Shown here one piece after another: positions 33,926-42,262 of a DNA stretch of 64,000 nucleotides. The notes below the pieces were generated by a model. That model saw only the letters and a list, made by a program, of their open reading frames with translations. It was not told the origin of the DNA and made no database searches. The position numbers and the translations under genes are program-made. Positions within the stretch are counted from its first letter, which is position 1, and each line of letters opens with the position of its first letter. Origin of the DNA: Aeromicrobium sp. Root236 (GTDB lineage Bacteria; Actinomycetota; Actinomycetes; Propionibacteriales; Nocardioidaceae). The stretch covers positions 3,045,075 through 3,109,074 of the forward strand of contig NZ_LMIS01000001.1 of NCBI RefSeq assembly GCF_001428805.1. Reading direction: 5' to 3'.

Positions 33926-33952
33926 CCTGAGTGGGCCCCGTGGGACTCGAAC
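33926..33952. repeat. Right attachment-site repeat (within tRNA-Lys)
   Basis: This 27-bp sequence covers the last 21 bases of tRNA-Lys and six bases beyond, identical to 32285-32311. The tRNA remains complete, as expected when an element restores the gene end on integration. Confidence 0.8.
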
Positions 33953-34004
33953 CCACAACCCGCGGATTAAAAGTCCGCTGCTCTGCCAATTGAGCTAGAG
34001 GCCC
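33932..34004 (-). tRNA. tRNA-Lys (anticodon TTT)
   Basis: This 73-base cloverleaf reads GGGCCTC at the 5' end, pairing with GGGGCCC before the discriminator A. The D-arm is AGCTCAATTGGCAGAGC, the anticodon stem-loop GCGGACTTTTAATCCGC with TTT anticodon, and the T-arm GTGGGTTCGAGTCCCAC. CCA is not encoded. It is the target of the adjacent element. Confidence 0.96.
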
Positions 34005-34067
34005 GCGCCTCACGACGCGCGTACACAGTCTGCCAGTGGCCGGTCCGGATCGTTGAACCGGAAAGGC

Positions 34068-34991
34068 TCAGCTGCCCGAGCGCCGGGCCTGCTTGATCGC
34101 CTCGGCCAGCGCCCAGCCGTCGCCGACGGGTCCCACGTGGCCGAGCTTGTCGGGGTTGACGACCGAGCGGATCGTCTGGATGCGACCGTCGAGCACCTCC
34201 AACGTCATGGTGCCGACGACGAGGCCGTCACGGTCGCGCAGGACGAGACCGGGCTCGCCGTTGAGGGTTCGCGGCTCGAGCTGGACGTCGATCTCGGCGA
34301 GCAGCGGGAAGTTGCCGCCCAGCACCCGCGCCACGTTGAGCGCGCCGTGCACGACCCTGGCGAACGCCGGCGCCTTGCCGCCGCCGTCGCCGACCATCTG
34401 GACGTCCGCGGCGAGCAGCTCCTGCAGCCCGTCGACGTCACCGCCCAGCAGCGCGTCGAAGAACCGGGCTGCGAGCTCGTCCCGCTCCTTGCGGTCGGCC
34501 TCGAACCGCGCCTGTCCACCGTCCATGTGCCGCCGGGCGCGGGCGGCGAGCTGGCGGCACGCCGCCTCGGACCGGCCGACCGCGGCCGCGACCTCCGGGA
34601 AGCCGAACCCGAACACCTCTCGCAGCACGAACACCGCGCGCTCCAGCGGACTGAGACGCTCGAGCAGGAGCAGTGCCGCCATCGACACCGAATCGGCCAG
34701 CTCCGCCGCGCGCTCGGGGTCCTCGTACGGGTCGTCGAGCAGCGGCTCCGGCAGCCACTGCCCGACGTACGCCTCCCGGCGCACGCGGGCCGATCGCAGC
34801 ACGTCGATCGAGATGCGGGTCACGACGGCCGAGAGGAACGCCTTGGTCGACGTCGGCTGGGTCGGGGTCGCCTCGTAGCGCAACCAGGTCTCCTGCACGG
34901 CGTCCTCGGCCTCGGCGACGCTGCCGAGGATCCGGTACGCGATGGAGAACAGCAGCCCGCGCAGCTCCTCGAACTCCTCGGTCCGCGTCAT
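34068..34991 (-). CDS. ECF41-group RNA polymerase sigma factor (SigJ-like)
   Basis: This 307-residue sigma factor has region 2 (LLFSIAYRILGSVAEAEDAVQETWLRY, about residues 13-39), region 4 (LSPLERAVFVLREVFGFGFPEVAAAVGRSEAACRQLAARARRH, about 109-155) and a C-terminal SnoaL-like extension. The extension contains NPDKLGHV, matching the NPDKL motif described for ECF41 sigma factors, where it regulates activity in place of an anti-sigma factor. ATG 34991 overlaps the stop of the upstream epimerase gene (ATGA). A partner oxidoreductase or epimerase gene is the rule for this group. Confidence 0.93.
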   Translation of the reverse strand: MTRTEEFEELRGLLFSIAYRILGSVAEAEDAVQETWLRYEATPTQPTSTKAFLSAVVTRISIDVLRSARVRREAYVGQWLPEPLLDDPYEDPERAAELADSVSMAALLLLERLSPLERAVFVLREVFGFGFPEVAAAVGRSEAACRQLAARARRHMDGGQARFEADRKERDELAARFFDALLGGDVDGLQELLAADVQMVGDGGGKAPAFARVVHGALNVARVLGGNFPLLAEIDVQLEPRTLNGEPGLVLRDRDGLVVGTMTLEVLDGRIQTIRSVVNPDKLGHVGPVGDGWALAEAIKQARRSGS

Positions 34992-35902
34992 GCCAGCTCC
35001 TTCTCGAATCCCTGTCGCCAGCTCGGGTAGCGCAGCTCCCAGCCGAGCTCCCGCTTGGCCTTGGCGTTCGAGAAGCCGCGACCCTCCGTCATCATGCCGA
35101 CCATCATCTCGCCGACCAGCAGCTTCGCGAGCCACCCGGGGATCCGTCGCGGAGGCTTGGCGCCCGCGCACTTCGCGTAGTAGGGCAGCCACTCGTTGAA
35201 CGGGGCCGGCTCGTCGTCGACGATGTTGAACACGCCACGCGCACGCTGCTCGACCGCCAGGACCGTCGCGCTCGCAGCGTCCTCGATGTGCACGAACGAC
35301 GAGTAGCCGGCGCCGCCGCCCAGGATCGGGACGAGGCGCTTGCGCACGAACCTCAGCTGCTCCTCGTCGGCACCGTTGCCGTAGAACCCGCCGTAGCGGA
35401 GGACCGCGCCGCCGGCCGCGAGCACCGCGGCCTCGAGGTGCTCGACCGCCTTGGTGCCCTCGACGACCTCGAGCGGGTCCTCCTCGGTCTTGACCCAGCC
35501 GCCCTCGCGCTTGCCGTTGAAGCTGGCGTGGCTCTGGGACACGACGTGGGACACACCGGCTGCCTCGGCGGCTGCCAGCAGGTGGTCGATGCCCTCGCTC
35601 CGGAGCCGGTTGGTCGCCTCGAAGTAGCGATCGGCCTTGCGCGGGTTGAGCTTGCCGCCGTGCGTCGGCGACAGCCCGGTCATCTGGTTGACGATCGTGT
35701 CGGGCTCTGCCGCGGCCACCGCCTCGCCGACGGCCGCCGCGTCGAGGCCGTCCATCACGACGGCCTCGGCGCCCAGCTGGCGGAGCAGGTCGAGCTTGCC
35801 CGCGCTGGTCGTCGTCGCTGTCACGTGGTGGCCCTTCGCCACCAGCTGAGGGATCAGGCTCTTGCCGATCACTCCCGTACCGCCTGCCACGAACACTCGC
35901 AT
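34988..35902 (-). CDS. NAD-dependent epimerase/dehydratase, ECF41 partner
   Basis: This 304-residue extended-SDR protein starts with MRVFVAGGTGVIGKSLIPQL, the GxxGxxG NAD(P)-binding motif. It has the later RYGGFYGNGADEE region usual in atypical SDRs; the usual YxxxK pair is not obvious. ATG 35902 is chosen because GGAAGG lies eight bases upstream; GTG 35911 would place that site on the start. ECF41 sigma factors are known to sit beside such COE-type enzymes and to activate them. The substrate is unknown. Confidence 0.9.
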   Translation of the reverse strand: MRVFVAGGTGVIGKSLIPQLVAKGHHVTATTTSAGKLDLLRQLGAEAVVMDGLDAAAVGEAVAAAEPDTIVNQMTGLSPTHGGKLNPRKADRYFEATNRLRSEGIDHLLAAAEAAGVSHVVSQSHASFNGKREGGWVKTEEDPLEVVEGTKAVEHLEAAVLAAGGAVLRYGGFYGNGADEEQLRFVRKRLVPILGGGAGYSSFVHIEDAASATVLAVEQRARGVFNIVDDEPAPFNEWLPYYAKCAGAKPPRRIPGWLAKLLVGEMMVGMMTEGRGFSNAKAKRELGWELRYPSWRQGFEKELA

Positions 35903-35944
35903 GATGGTCACCTTCCAGGACTCGACTTCAGTGTCATCCCCTGG

Positions 35945-35971
35945 GACGAGACAGCCTCGATTCCTGTGACA
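35945..35971 (-). promoter_or_regulatory. ECF41-type promoter
   Basis: Reading the minus strand, TGTCACA (35971-35965), 16 bases, then CGTC (35948-35945) match the -35 and -10 elements reported for ECF41 target promoters. It lies about 43 bp before the epimerase start, so the sigma factor should drive its own operon. Confidence 0.85.
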
Positions 35972-36115
35972 TCACCCGGCACAAGTCGGGCAAAGTGCGT
36001 GCGCCCCGAGGAGCGACCCGATATCCTCGACGGAAGGGGAGGACGACCCTGGCGTGGCGTGCCGCGACCAGGTTGACCGTGTGTTGTGCAGATCGATGCA
36101 AGATGGAGCGCCCTG

Positions 36116-36268
36116 ATGCCCGAGCCCTTGGACAGTCGCCTCCGCGACGACCAGGCACTCGACGAGATCGAGCTCACGAGCCGGCTCATCATCGCGGCCT
36201 CATCCAAGGACGGGCACCTCTCGCAGCGTGAGGTCGACGAGATACTCGGGATCGCGAAAGCGGGTTGA
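36116..36268 (+). CDS. Small conserved-looking actinobacterial protein, about 50 residues
   Basis: From ATG 36116, with a GGAG site nine bases upstream, the frame gives a 50-residue acidic helical peptide (PLDSRLRDDQALDEIELTSRLI, then LSQREVDEILGI). The second half looks like a TerB- or EF-like helix pair. Similar short proteins occur in other actinomycetes, but I know no function. It lies alone between the ECF41 promoter and the DUF47-PiT promoter. Confidence 0.6.
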   Translation: MPEPLDSRLRDDQALDEIELTSRLIIAASSKDGHLSQREVDEILGIAKAG

Positions 36269-36288
36269 CCGCCTGAGTGGCACCGCGA

Positions 36289-36319
36289 TTGACACTCTTG
36301 AGCGCCCTGCCTCTAGCAT
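36289..36319 (+). promoter_or_regulatory. Predicted promoter of the DUF47-PiT operon
   Basis: TTGACA at 36289-36294 is a perfect -35 box. TAGCAT at 36314-36319 is a plausible -10, although the 19-bp spacer is long. It lies 35 bp before the DUF47 start. No PHO box is seen beside it, so this low-affinity system is probably not phosphate-starvation induced. Confidence 0.5.
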
Positions 36320-36354
36320 GGGCGTGGCCTACCCAGCATTGACAGGAGCTAGTC

Positions 36355-36972
36355 GTGCGTTTTCGCATTCGACCGGTTGAGACGACGTTCTACGAACTCT
36401 TCACCGAAATGGCGAACCACCTCGTTCTCGGCGCCGATCTGCTGGCGCAGATGCTGGACACCGGCACCGACAAGAAGTCGATCGGTGAGCAGATGCGCGA
36501 GGCCGAGCACCAGGCCGACGAGACGACGCACAAGATCATCAAGCGCGCCAACTCCACGTTCATCACCCCGTTCGACCGCGAGGACATCTACCGCCTCGCC
36601 AGCAGCCTCGACGACGTCATGGACTTCATGGAGGAGACAGTCGACCTGGTCGGCCTCTACGAGCTCGGCGACCTGCCGGCCGACTTCGCGCCCCAGGTCG
36701 AGGTGCTCCAGCGGGCCACCCAGCTGACCGCCGAGGCGATGCCGCGGCTGCGCACCATGAAGGACCTCGACGAGTACTGGATCGAGATCAACCGGCTCGA
36801 GAACCAGGGCGACCGTTCCTATCGCCGCATCGTGGCCAACCTGTTCAGCGGCAACTACAAGTCGCTCGAAGTGCTCAAGCTCAAGGACGTGGTCGACTCC
36901 CTGGAGCACGCCATCGATGCGCTCGAGTCGGTGGCGAACACGGTGGAGCAGATCGCCGTCAAGGAGTCCTGA
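36355..36972 (+). CDS. DUF47 family protein (PhoU-like partner of PiT)
   Basis: This 205-residue all-helical protein belongs to the DUF47/PhoU_div group, which is nearly always coded directly before a PiT phosphate transporter and is thought to control it. Typical segments are FYELFTEMANHLVLGADLL, EHQADETTHKI and ITPFDREDIYRLASSLDDVMDFMEE, with repeated acidic ExxxD patterns that bind metal in PhoU proteins. GTG 36355 has AGGAG 11 bases upstream. The PiT gene starts 3 bp after its stop. Confidence 0.93.
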   Translation: MRFRIRPVETTFYELFTEMANHLVLGADLLAQMLDTGTDKKSIGEQMREAEHQADETTHKIIKRANSTFITPFDREDIYRLASSLDDVMDFMEETVDLVGLYELGDLPADFAPQVEVLQRATQLTAEAMPRLRTMKDLDEYWIEINRLENQGDRSYRRIVANLFSGNYKSLEVLKLKDVVDSLEHAIDALESVANTVEQIAVKES

Positions 36973-36975
36973 GTC

Positions 36976-37989
36976 GTGGACCTCACCCTGGCGCTGGTGA
37001 TCGCCACCGTCGCCATCGCCCTGTTCTTCGACTACACCAACGGCTTCCACGACGCCGCCAACGCGATCGCCACCTCGGTGTCGACCCGTGCCCTGACGCC
37101 GCGCCTCGCCTTGACGATGGCCGCGATCCTCAACTTCGTCGGCGCGCTCCTCGGCGTCGGCGTCGCCAAGACGATCAAGGACATCCTCACCGGGTTCGAC
37201 GACATGTCGTCCAACCACGCCCTGACCGTGGTGCTGAGCGCCCTGGTCGGCGCGATCGTCTGGAACCTCATCACCTGGTACTTCGGCATCCCGTCGTCGT
37301 CCTCGCACGCCCTGATCGGCGGCCTGATCGGCGTCGGTCTCGCGGCCGGTGTCTCGGTCGACTGGGACAAGGTCGTCGAGAAGGTCGCCATCCCGATGGT
37401 GGTCAGCCCGGCGATCGGCTTCGGCGGAGCGTTCATCGTGATGCTGACGATCATGTGGGTCTTCCGTCGCGCCAACCCGCACACGCTCAACCGCGGCTTC
37501 CGGCTCGCGCAGACCGTCTCGGCGGCGGCGCTGTCGCTCGGCCACGGCTTGCAGGACGCGCAGAAGACCATGGGCGTCATCGTCCTGGCGCTGATCGCCG
37601 GCGGCGAGCACAGCGGTGATGACATCCCGCTGTGGGTCATCATCGCCGCGGCCAGCGCGATCTCGCTCGGCACGATGTCCGGCGGCATGCGCATCATGCG
37701 CACGATGGGCCGTCGCATCATCGCGCTCGACCCGCCTCGTGGCTTCGCGGCCGAGTCGACCGCGGCCCTTGTCCTCTACGGCATGGCGATCGGCGCGCAC
37801 GCCCCGGTCTCGACGACGCACACCATGACGTCGGCCGTGATGGGTGCCGGAGCGACCAAGCGGTTCAGCGCCGTACGGTGGGGAGTCGCTCGCGGCATCA
37901 TCACCGCGTGGGTCATCACGATCCCCGCCGCGGCTGCCGTCGGAGCGCTCACGTACGTGATCCTCCACGTCGTCATCCCCGGCAACTAG
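36976..37989 (+). CDS. pit: Inorganic phosphate transporter, PiT family
   Basis: This 337-residue membrane protein imports phosphate as a metal-phosphate complex driven by the proton gradient. The duplicated PiT signature is clear: FDYTNGFHDAANAIATSVSTRAL near the N-terminus and SLGHGLQDAQKTMG in the second half, each with the conserved GxxDxxN/Q pattern. About ten hydrophobic helices are visible. With DUF47 it forms the constitutive counterpart to the inducible pst system encoded convergently downstream. Confidence 0.95.
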   Translation: MDLTLALVIATVAIALFFDYTNGFHDAANAIATSVSTRALTPRLALTMAAILNFVGALLGVGVAKTIKDILTGFDDMSSNHALTVVLSALVGAIVWNLITWYFGIPSSSSHALIGGLIGVGLAAGVSVDWDKVVEKVAIPMVVSPAIGFGGAFIVMLTIMWVFRRANPHTLNRGFRLAQTVSAAALSLGHGLQDAQKTMGVIVLALIAGGEHSGDDIPLWVIIAAASAISLGTMSGGMRIMRTMGRRIIALDPPRGFAAESTAALVLYGMAIGAHAPVSTTHTMTSAVMGAGATKRFSAVRWGVARGIITAWVITIPAAAAVGALTYVILHVVIPGN

Positions 37990-37998
37990 CGCCTCCGC

Positions 37999-38128
37999 CC
38001 GCTGCTGCGGTTTACCAAGAGGTCACGGCAAACAGCCACTCCTCAGGGCACGCGCGCCTTGAGGAGTGGCTGTTTGCCGTGAGGTCGGGCGCAGATTGCC
38101 CTGACCTCTTGGTAAACCGCAGCAGCGG
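37999..38128. repeat. Nested inverted repeat between pit and pstB
   Basis: The outer arms 37999-38025 and 38102-38128 are a perfect 27-bp inverted repeat beginning CCGCTGCTGCGG. The inner arms 38023-38045 and 38060-38082 are a perfect 23-bp inverted repeat beginning TCACGGCAAACAG. The left arms share three bases, and 19 unpaired bases lie on the right. The structure abuts the pstB stop codon at 38129. It can serve as a two-way terminator for the convergent genes; its size and perfect pairing also suggest a REP- or MITE-like element. Confidence 0.85.
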
Positions 38129-38908
38129 TCAGCCGAACCGGCCCTGGATGTAGGCCTCGGTGGCGGAGTCGGTCGGGTTGGAAAAGATCGTCTCGGTACG
38201 CCCGTGCTCGATCAGGCGGCCGGGCTTGCCGACGCCGGACAGGTTGAAGAACGCGGTCTCGTCGGAGACGCGTGCCGCCTGCTGCATGTTGTGGGTGACG
38301 ATGACGATCGTGTACTGCGACTTGAGCTCGTGGATCAGGTCCTCGATGACGCTCGTCGAGATCGGGTCGAGGGCCGAGCACGGCTCGTCCATCAGCAGGA
38401 TCTCCGGCTCGACCGAGATCGCACGGGCGATGCAGAGGCGCTGCTGCTGACCACCCGACAGGCCCGAGCCGGGCCGGTCGAGGCGTTCCTTGACCTCGGC
38501 CCACAGGCCGGCGCTGCGCAGCGACCGCTCGACGATGTCGTCGGCCTCGGTCTTCTTCATGCGCTTGCTGTTGAGCTTCTGGCCCGCGAGCACGTTGTCG
38601 TAGATCGACATCGTGGGGAACGGGTTGGGCCGCTGGAACACCATGCCGATCATCCGGCGGACGTTCACGGGGTCCATGTCGGCGCCGTAGAGGTCCTGGC
38701 CGTCGATCAGCACCTTGCCCTCGACGCGCGCGCCACGGATGACCTCGTGCATACGGTTGAGCGACCGGAGGAAGGTCGACTTGCCGCAGCCCGAGGGGCC
38801 GATGAACGCCGTGACGGACTTCGCGGCGATCGGGATGGTGACATCCTCCACGGCGAGGAAGTCGCCGTAGTAGATGTTCAGGTCAGAGACATCGATGCTC
38901 TTGGCCAT
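38129..38908 (-). CDS. pstB: Phosphate ABC transporter ATP-binding protein
   Basis: This 259-residue ATPase drives high-affinity phosphate import. It has Walker [10 protein letters not shown] (about residues 34-42), signature [14 protein letters not shown], Walker [14 protein letters not shown] and the H-loop [27 protein letters not shown] is characteristic of PstB. ATG 38908 has an AGGA site before it; the longer upstream frame runs into pstA. It is the last gene of pstSCAB and its stop touches the nested inverted repeat. Confidence 0.97.
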   Translation of the reverse strand: MAKSIDVSDLNIYYGDFLAVEDVTIPIAAKSVTAFIGPSGCGKSTFLRSLNRMHEVIRGARVEGKVLIDGQDLYGADMDPVNVRRMIGMVFQRPNPFPTMSIYDNVLAGQKLNSKRMKKTEADDIVERSLRSAGLWAEVKERLDRPGSGLSGGQQQRLCIARAISVEPEILLMDEPCSALDPISTSVIEDLIHELKSQYTIVIVTHNMQQAARVSDETAFFNLSGVGKPGRLIEHGRTETIFSNPTDSATEAYIQGRFG

Positions 38909-38927
38909 GACAGAGTCCTTTCTGAAC

Positions 38928-39992
38928 TCAGCGCTCGCCCTTGGGCGAGAAGAAGTAGGAGACGAGGCGGGCGACGAGGTTGAGCAGCATGACGATGATG
39001 AGCAGCACGAGCGCGGCACCCCACGCGCGGTCGATGCTGAACTGCGGCGGGATGCCGGGGTTGCGCTGCGACGCGAACGCGAAGACCGGCAGCGACGCCA
39101 TGCGCCCGTTGAACAGGTTGAAGTTCACCGAGTCGGTCGTGCCGACGATGATCAGCAGGGGAGCGGTCTCGCCGATCACCCGAGCGATCGACAACGTGAT
39201 GCCGGTGACGATGCCGGCCAGGGACGTCGGCAGCACGACCTTGGAGACGGTGCGCCACTTGGGCACTCCGAGTGCGTACGACGCCTCGCGCAGCTCGTTC
39301 GGCACGAGCTTGAGCATCTCCTCGGTCGAGCGCACGAGGATCGGGATCATCAGGACCGACAACGCGACCGAGCCGCCGATGCCCATGCGGACGCCCTCGC
39401 CGAAGAACAGCACGAACAGCGCGTACGCGAACAGGCCCGCGACGATCGACGGGATGCCCGTCATGACGTCGACCAGGAACCGGATCCAGCGTGACAGCCG
39501 GTTGCCCTCGGCGTACTCGACGAGGTAGATCGCCGCGAAGATGCCGATCGGGATCGAGATGACCGCCGCGGCACCGGTGATCAGCAGCGTCCCGACCAGG
39601 GCGTGGTAGATGCCGCCGCCCTCGCCGACGACGTTGCGCATCGAGTTGGTGAAGAACTCCTCGGACAGGACCTTGGTGCCCTTGCTGATGACGGTCCACA
39701 GGATGCTGAACAGGGGGAACATCGCCAGCACGAACGCGGACGAGACCAAGGTCGTGACGAGCCGGTCGGTCGCCTTGCGGCGGCCTTCGACGACGGCGGA
39801 CCACAGCGGCAGGACCATGCAGACGACCCACGCGAGCAGGGCGGCCTGCAGGAGATTCGCACCGGCGGCGTACGCGGCAGCGGCCCCGGCCACGGCCAAG
39901 GCGATGACGCCACGGGGGCCCCAGGCCGGCAGCTGCGCGCCGTAGAGCTCGCGGGAGACGTCGACGGGCGGCGGAGTGAGGGTGGTCGTCAT
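38928..39992 (-). CDS. pstA: Phosphate ABC transporter permease PstA
   Basis: This 354-residue protein has about eight hydrophobic segments. The first part (roughly residues 25-95) is an extra pair of helices, then the BPD_transp_1 permease domain with the coupling motif [45 protein letters not shown] and [14 protein letters not shown] are typical of PstA. The start overlaps the pstC stop (TGATG), so translation is coupled. Confidence 0.95.
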   Translation of the reverse strand: MTTTLTPPPVDVSRELYGAQLPAWGPRGVIALAVAGAAAAYAAGANLLQAALLAWVVCMVLPLWSAVVEGRRKATDRLVTTLVSSAFVLAMFPLFSILWTVISKGTKVLSEEFFTNSMRNVVGEGGGIYHALVGTLLITGAAAVISIPIGIFAAIYLVEYAEGNRLSRWIRFLVDVMTGIPSIVAGLFAYALFVLFFGEGVRMGIGGSVALSVLMIPILVRSTEEMLKLVPNELREASYALGVPKWRTVSKVVLPTSLAGIVTGITLSIARVIGETAPLLIIVGTTDSVNFNLFNGRMASLPVFAFASQRNPGIPPQFSIDRAWGAALVLLIIVMLLNLVARLVSYFFSPKGER

Positions 39993-40939
39993 CAGTTGGC
40001 TCCGGAGAATTCCTTGCGGCGGTCCACGATGGACCGGGCGGCGAAGTTGACGAGGAAGGTGATCACGAACAGCACCAGGCCGCTGGCGATCAGGGCGTTG
40101 ACGCTCTTGCCCGTCGCCTCGGCGAAGCCGAGGGCGATGTTCGCGGCGATCGTGCTGGGGTTGTCGCTGCCGATGAGGTTGGCGGTGACCGTGCCGACTC
40201 CGACGGAGAGCACCATCGCGACGGCGAGGGTCTCGCCGAGGGCGCGGCCCAGGCCCAGCATCGCGGCCGACACGATGCCGGATCGCGCGTACGGGAAGAT
40301 CGCCAGGCGGGCCATCTCCCAGCGCGTGGCGCCGAGGGCCAGGGCAGCCTCCTCGTGCAGGCGCGGCGTCTGCAGGAAGATCTCCCGGCAGATCGCGGTC
40401 ATGATCGGCAGGATCATGACCGCCAGCACGATGCTCGCGGTCAAGATGGTGCGGCCGGTTGCCGACGCGGGGCCGAAGAACGGCAGGAACCCGAGGTGCT
40501 CGTCGAGCCAGGCGTAGAACGGGACCAGGTGCGGCGCGAGGAACCCGATGCCCCAGAGGCCGTAGACGACGCTCGGCACCGCGGCGAGCAGGTCGATCAG
40601 GTAGCCGAGGCTCTGGCCGAGCTTGCGAGGCGCGTAGTGCGAGATGAAGAGGGCCACGCCGATGGCGACCGGCACCGCGATCAGCATCGCGAGCGTCGCG
40701 GCGATCAGGGTGCCGTAGACGAGCGGCCACACGTACGGCAGGAAGTTCTTGCCGCTCTTGACCTCGTCGGGGTGGGCGGTGATGCCCGGGATGCCCTGCA
40801 CCGTCAGGAAGATCGCGACGCCCGCGAGGATGGCGAGGATGAGGACTCCCGCGCTCAGCGAGAGCCCGGAGAAGATGCGGTCGCCGGGGCGGCGGATGAC
40901 CGTGCTCTTTCCGGGAGCCGGGGCCTGCGTGCTGGTCAC
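39992..40939 (-). CDS. pstC: Phosphate ABC transporter permease PstC
   Basis: This 315-residue membrane protein is the second permease. PIATLAMLIAVPVAIGVALF-like helices, the coupling motif HEEAALALGATRWEMARLAIFPYARSG (part) and LGRALGETLAVAMVL identify PstC. It starts at GTG 40939; a GAAAGG site lies somewhat far upstream. About 92 bp and an imperfect inverted repeat separate it from pstS, a usual place for partial termination that makes the binding protein more abundant. Confidence 0.95.
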   Translation of the reverse strand: MTSTQAPAPGKSTVIRRPGDRIFSGLSLSAGVLILAILAGVAIFLTVQGIPGITAHPDEVKSGKNFLPYVWPLVYGTLIAATLAMLIAVPVAIGVALFISHYAPRKLGQSLGYLIDLLAAVPSVVYGLWGIGFLAPHLVPFYAWLDEHLGFLPFFGPASATGRTILTASIVLAVMILPIMTAICREIFLQTPRLHEEAALALGATRWEMARLAIFPYARSGIVSAAMLGLGRALGETLAVAMVLSVGVGTVTANLIGSDNPSTIAANIALGFAEATGKSVNALIASGLVLFVITFLVNFAARSIVDRRKEFSGAN

Positions 40940-40980
40940 AGGTGGTGCCTTTCGGGGGATGGGGGACCGGAACCCGGCCC

Positions 40981-41021
40981 TTGAGCCTGACGGAAGGACA
41001 TCTGCCCTTCCGACAAGCTCA
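40981..41021. repeat. Inverted pair of TGAGCCTGTCGAAGG-type repeats after pstS
   Basis: TGAGCCTGACGGAAGG (40982-40997) and CCTTCCGACAAGCTCA (41006-41021) form a 16-bp stem with two mismatches. The sequence belongs to the same short repeat family as the insertion in dtd at 58441. It lies 10 bp after the pstS stop and probably acts as an mRNA-stabilising or terminating hairpin. Confidence 0.6.
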
Positions 41022-41031
41022 CGGGTCGGGG

Positions 41032-42123
41032 TCAGCTGGCCTTGATCGTCTCGATCGCGGCCTGGACCTTCTTGCCGAAGTCCGCGGTGAGCGGAGCCGA
41101 ACCGGCGGAGTCACCGGCGGCCGACTGGCCCTCGGGGCTGGCCACGTACGTCAGCCACGCCTTGATGAGGTCCGCGTCCTTGGCGGGCGTCTGGCACGCG
41201 ATCTGGTACGACGCCAGGACGATCGGGTAGACACCGGCCTCGGTGGAGGTGCGGTCGATGTCGATCGCGATGTCCGTCGCTGCGCGACCGGCGACTGCCT
41301 TGGAGGTGTCGAGCACCTTGGCGGCAGCCTCGGGCGTGGCGGCGTTGAACGTGTCGCCGACCTTGACCTTGGCCTGGCCGAGGTCGCCGGCCTGGCTCTC
41401 GTCGGCGTAGCCGATCGTGCCCTTGCCGCCGGTGACGGCAGCGACGACGCCGGAGGTGCCTTCGGCAGCCTCGCCGCCCTTGACCGGCCAGGTCTGGCCG
41501 GGCTCGGCCGTCCAGGCGCCTTCAGAAGCCTTCGACAGGTAGTCGGTGAAGTTCTGCGTCGTGCCCGAGTCGTCGGAACGGTGGACGGGCGTGATCTTGT
41601 CGCTGGGCAGCTTGGCGTCGGGGTTGTCGGCCTTGATCGCTGCGTCGTCCCACTTGGTGATCTTGCCGGCGAAGATGTCGGCGATCGTCTTGGCCGACAG
41701 GTTCAGCTCCTTGACACCGTCAAGGTTGAAGATGACGGCGATTGGGCTGACGTAGACGGGGACCTCGACGATGTCGCCCTTGCAGAGCTCCTTCGCCTTG
41801 GCGAGCTCGTCGTCGCTCAGGTACGCGTCGGAGCCGGCGATCGCCAGGCCACCGGCGAGGAACTGCTCGCGGCCGCCGCCCGAGCCGACCGGGTCGTAGT
41901 TGACCGTCGCGTCGGGGTTCTGGGTCTGGAAAGCCTTCTTCCAGGCAGCCACAGCGGCTTCCTGGGCGCTGGATCCGCCGGCGTTGAGCGTTCCGGACAC
42001 CTTGGTGTCGGTGCCCTTCGATCCCGAGTCATCGGATTCGTTCGCTGCACCGCAGGCGCTGAGGCCGAAGGCGAGTGCGAGCACGGCCGCGGGGGCGGCG
42101 ATGCGCAGTGAGTTGCGGTTCAC
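41032..42123 (-). CDS. pstS: Phosphate-binding lipoprotein
   Basis: This 363-residue lipoprotein binds phosphate outside the membrane. The signal ends in the lipobox LSAC (Cys about residue 24), followed by a Ser/Asp-rich linker. NAGGSSAQEAAVAAW and HRSDDSGTTQNFTDYLS are the phosphate-contact regions of PstS. GTG 42123 has an AGGGA site upstream. A double PHO box lies at 42201-42221, so phosphate-starvation control of the whole pstSCAB set is expected. Confidence 0.96.
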   Translation of the reverse strand: MNRNSLRIAAPAAVLALAFGLSACGAANESDDSGSKGTDTKVSGTLNAGGSSAQEAAVAAWKKAFQTQNPDATVNYDPVGSGGGREQFLAGGLAIAGSDAYLSDDELAKAKELCKGDIVEVPVYVSPIAVIFNLDGVKELNLSAKTIADIFAGKITKWDDAAIKADNPDAKLPSDKITPVHRSDDSGTTQNFTDYLSKASEGAWTAEPGQTWPVKGGEAAEGTSGVVAAVTGGKGTIGYADESQAGDLGQAKVKVGDTFNAATPEAAAKVLDTSKAVAGRAATDIAIDIDRTSTEAGVYPIVLASYQIACQTPAKDADLIKAWLTYVASPEGQSAAGDSAGSAPLTADFGKKVQAAIETIKAS

Positions 42124-42200
42124 GGGGGGTCCCTCTCTGGGATTCTCTAGATGCTTACGTCCCGTGACGCTATGAGGGGCAGGTGTATCGATGTCCGACC

Positions 42201-42221
42201 GTGGGTGAACGAGAGGTGAAC
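42201..42221 (-). promoter_or_regulatory. PHO box of pstSCAB
   Basis: On the minus strand GTTCACC occurs twice (42221-42215 and 42210-42204) with an 11-bp period, the form of PhoP-binding direct repeat units in actinobacteria. It lies about 80-100 bp before the pstS start. Confidence 0.85.
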
Positions 42222-42262
42222 GCTGATGTAACGGTCGAGTCGTGGTGCGGCGGTTCTGCCTG

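Larger units (their letters stand above)
32285..33952. mobile_element. Small putative integrated element in tRNA-Lys
   Basis: The 3' end of tRNA-Lys plus six bases (27 bp) is repeated exactly at 32285-32311, 1.64 kb downstream of the tRNA end. Duplicated tRNA 3' ends mark integration by tyrosine recombinases. The interior is less GC-rich than the flanks and holds three overlapping minus-strand genes without recognisable chromosomal function. No complete integrase is present. This may be a decayed or satellite-like element. Confidence 0.75.
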
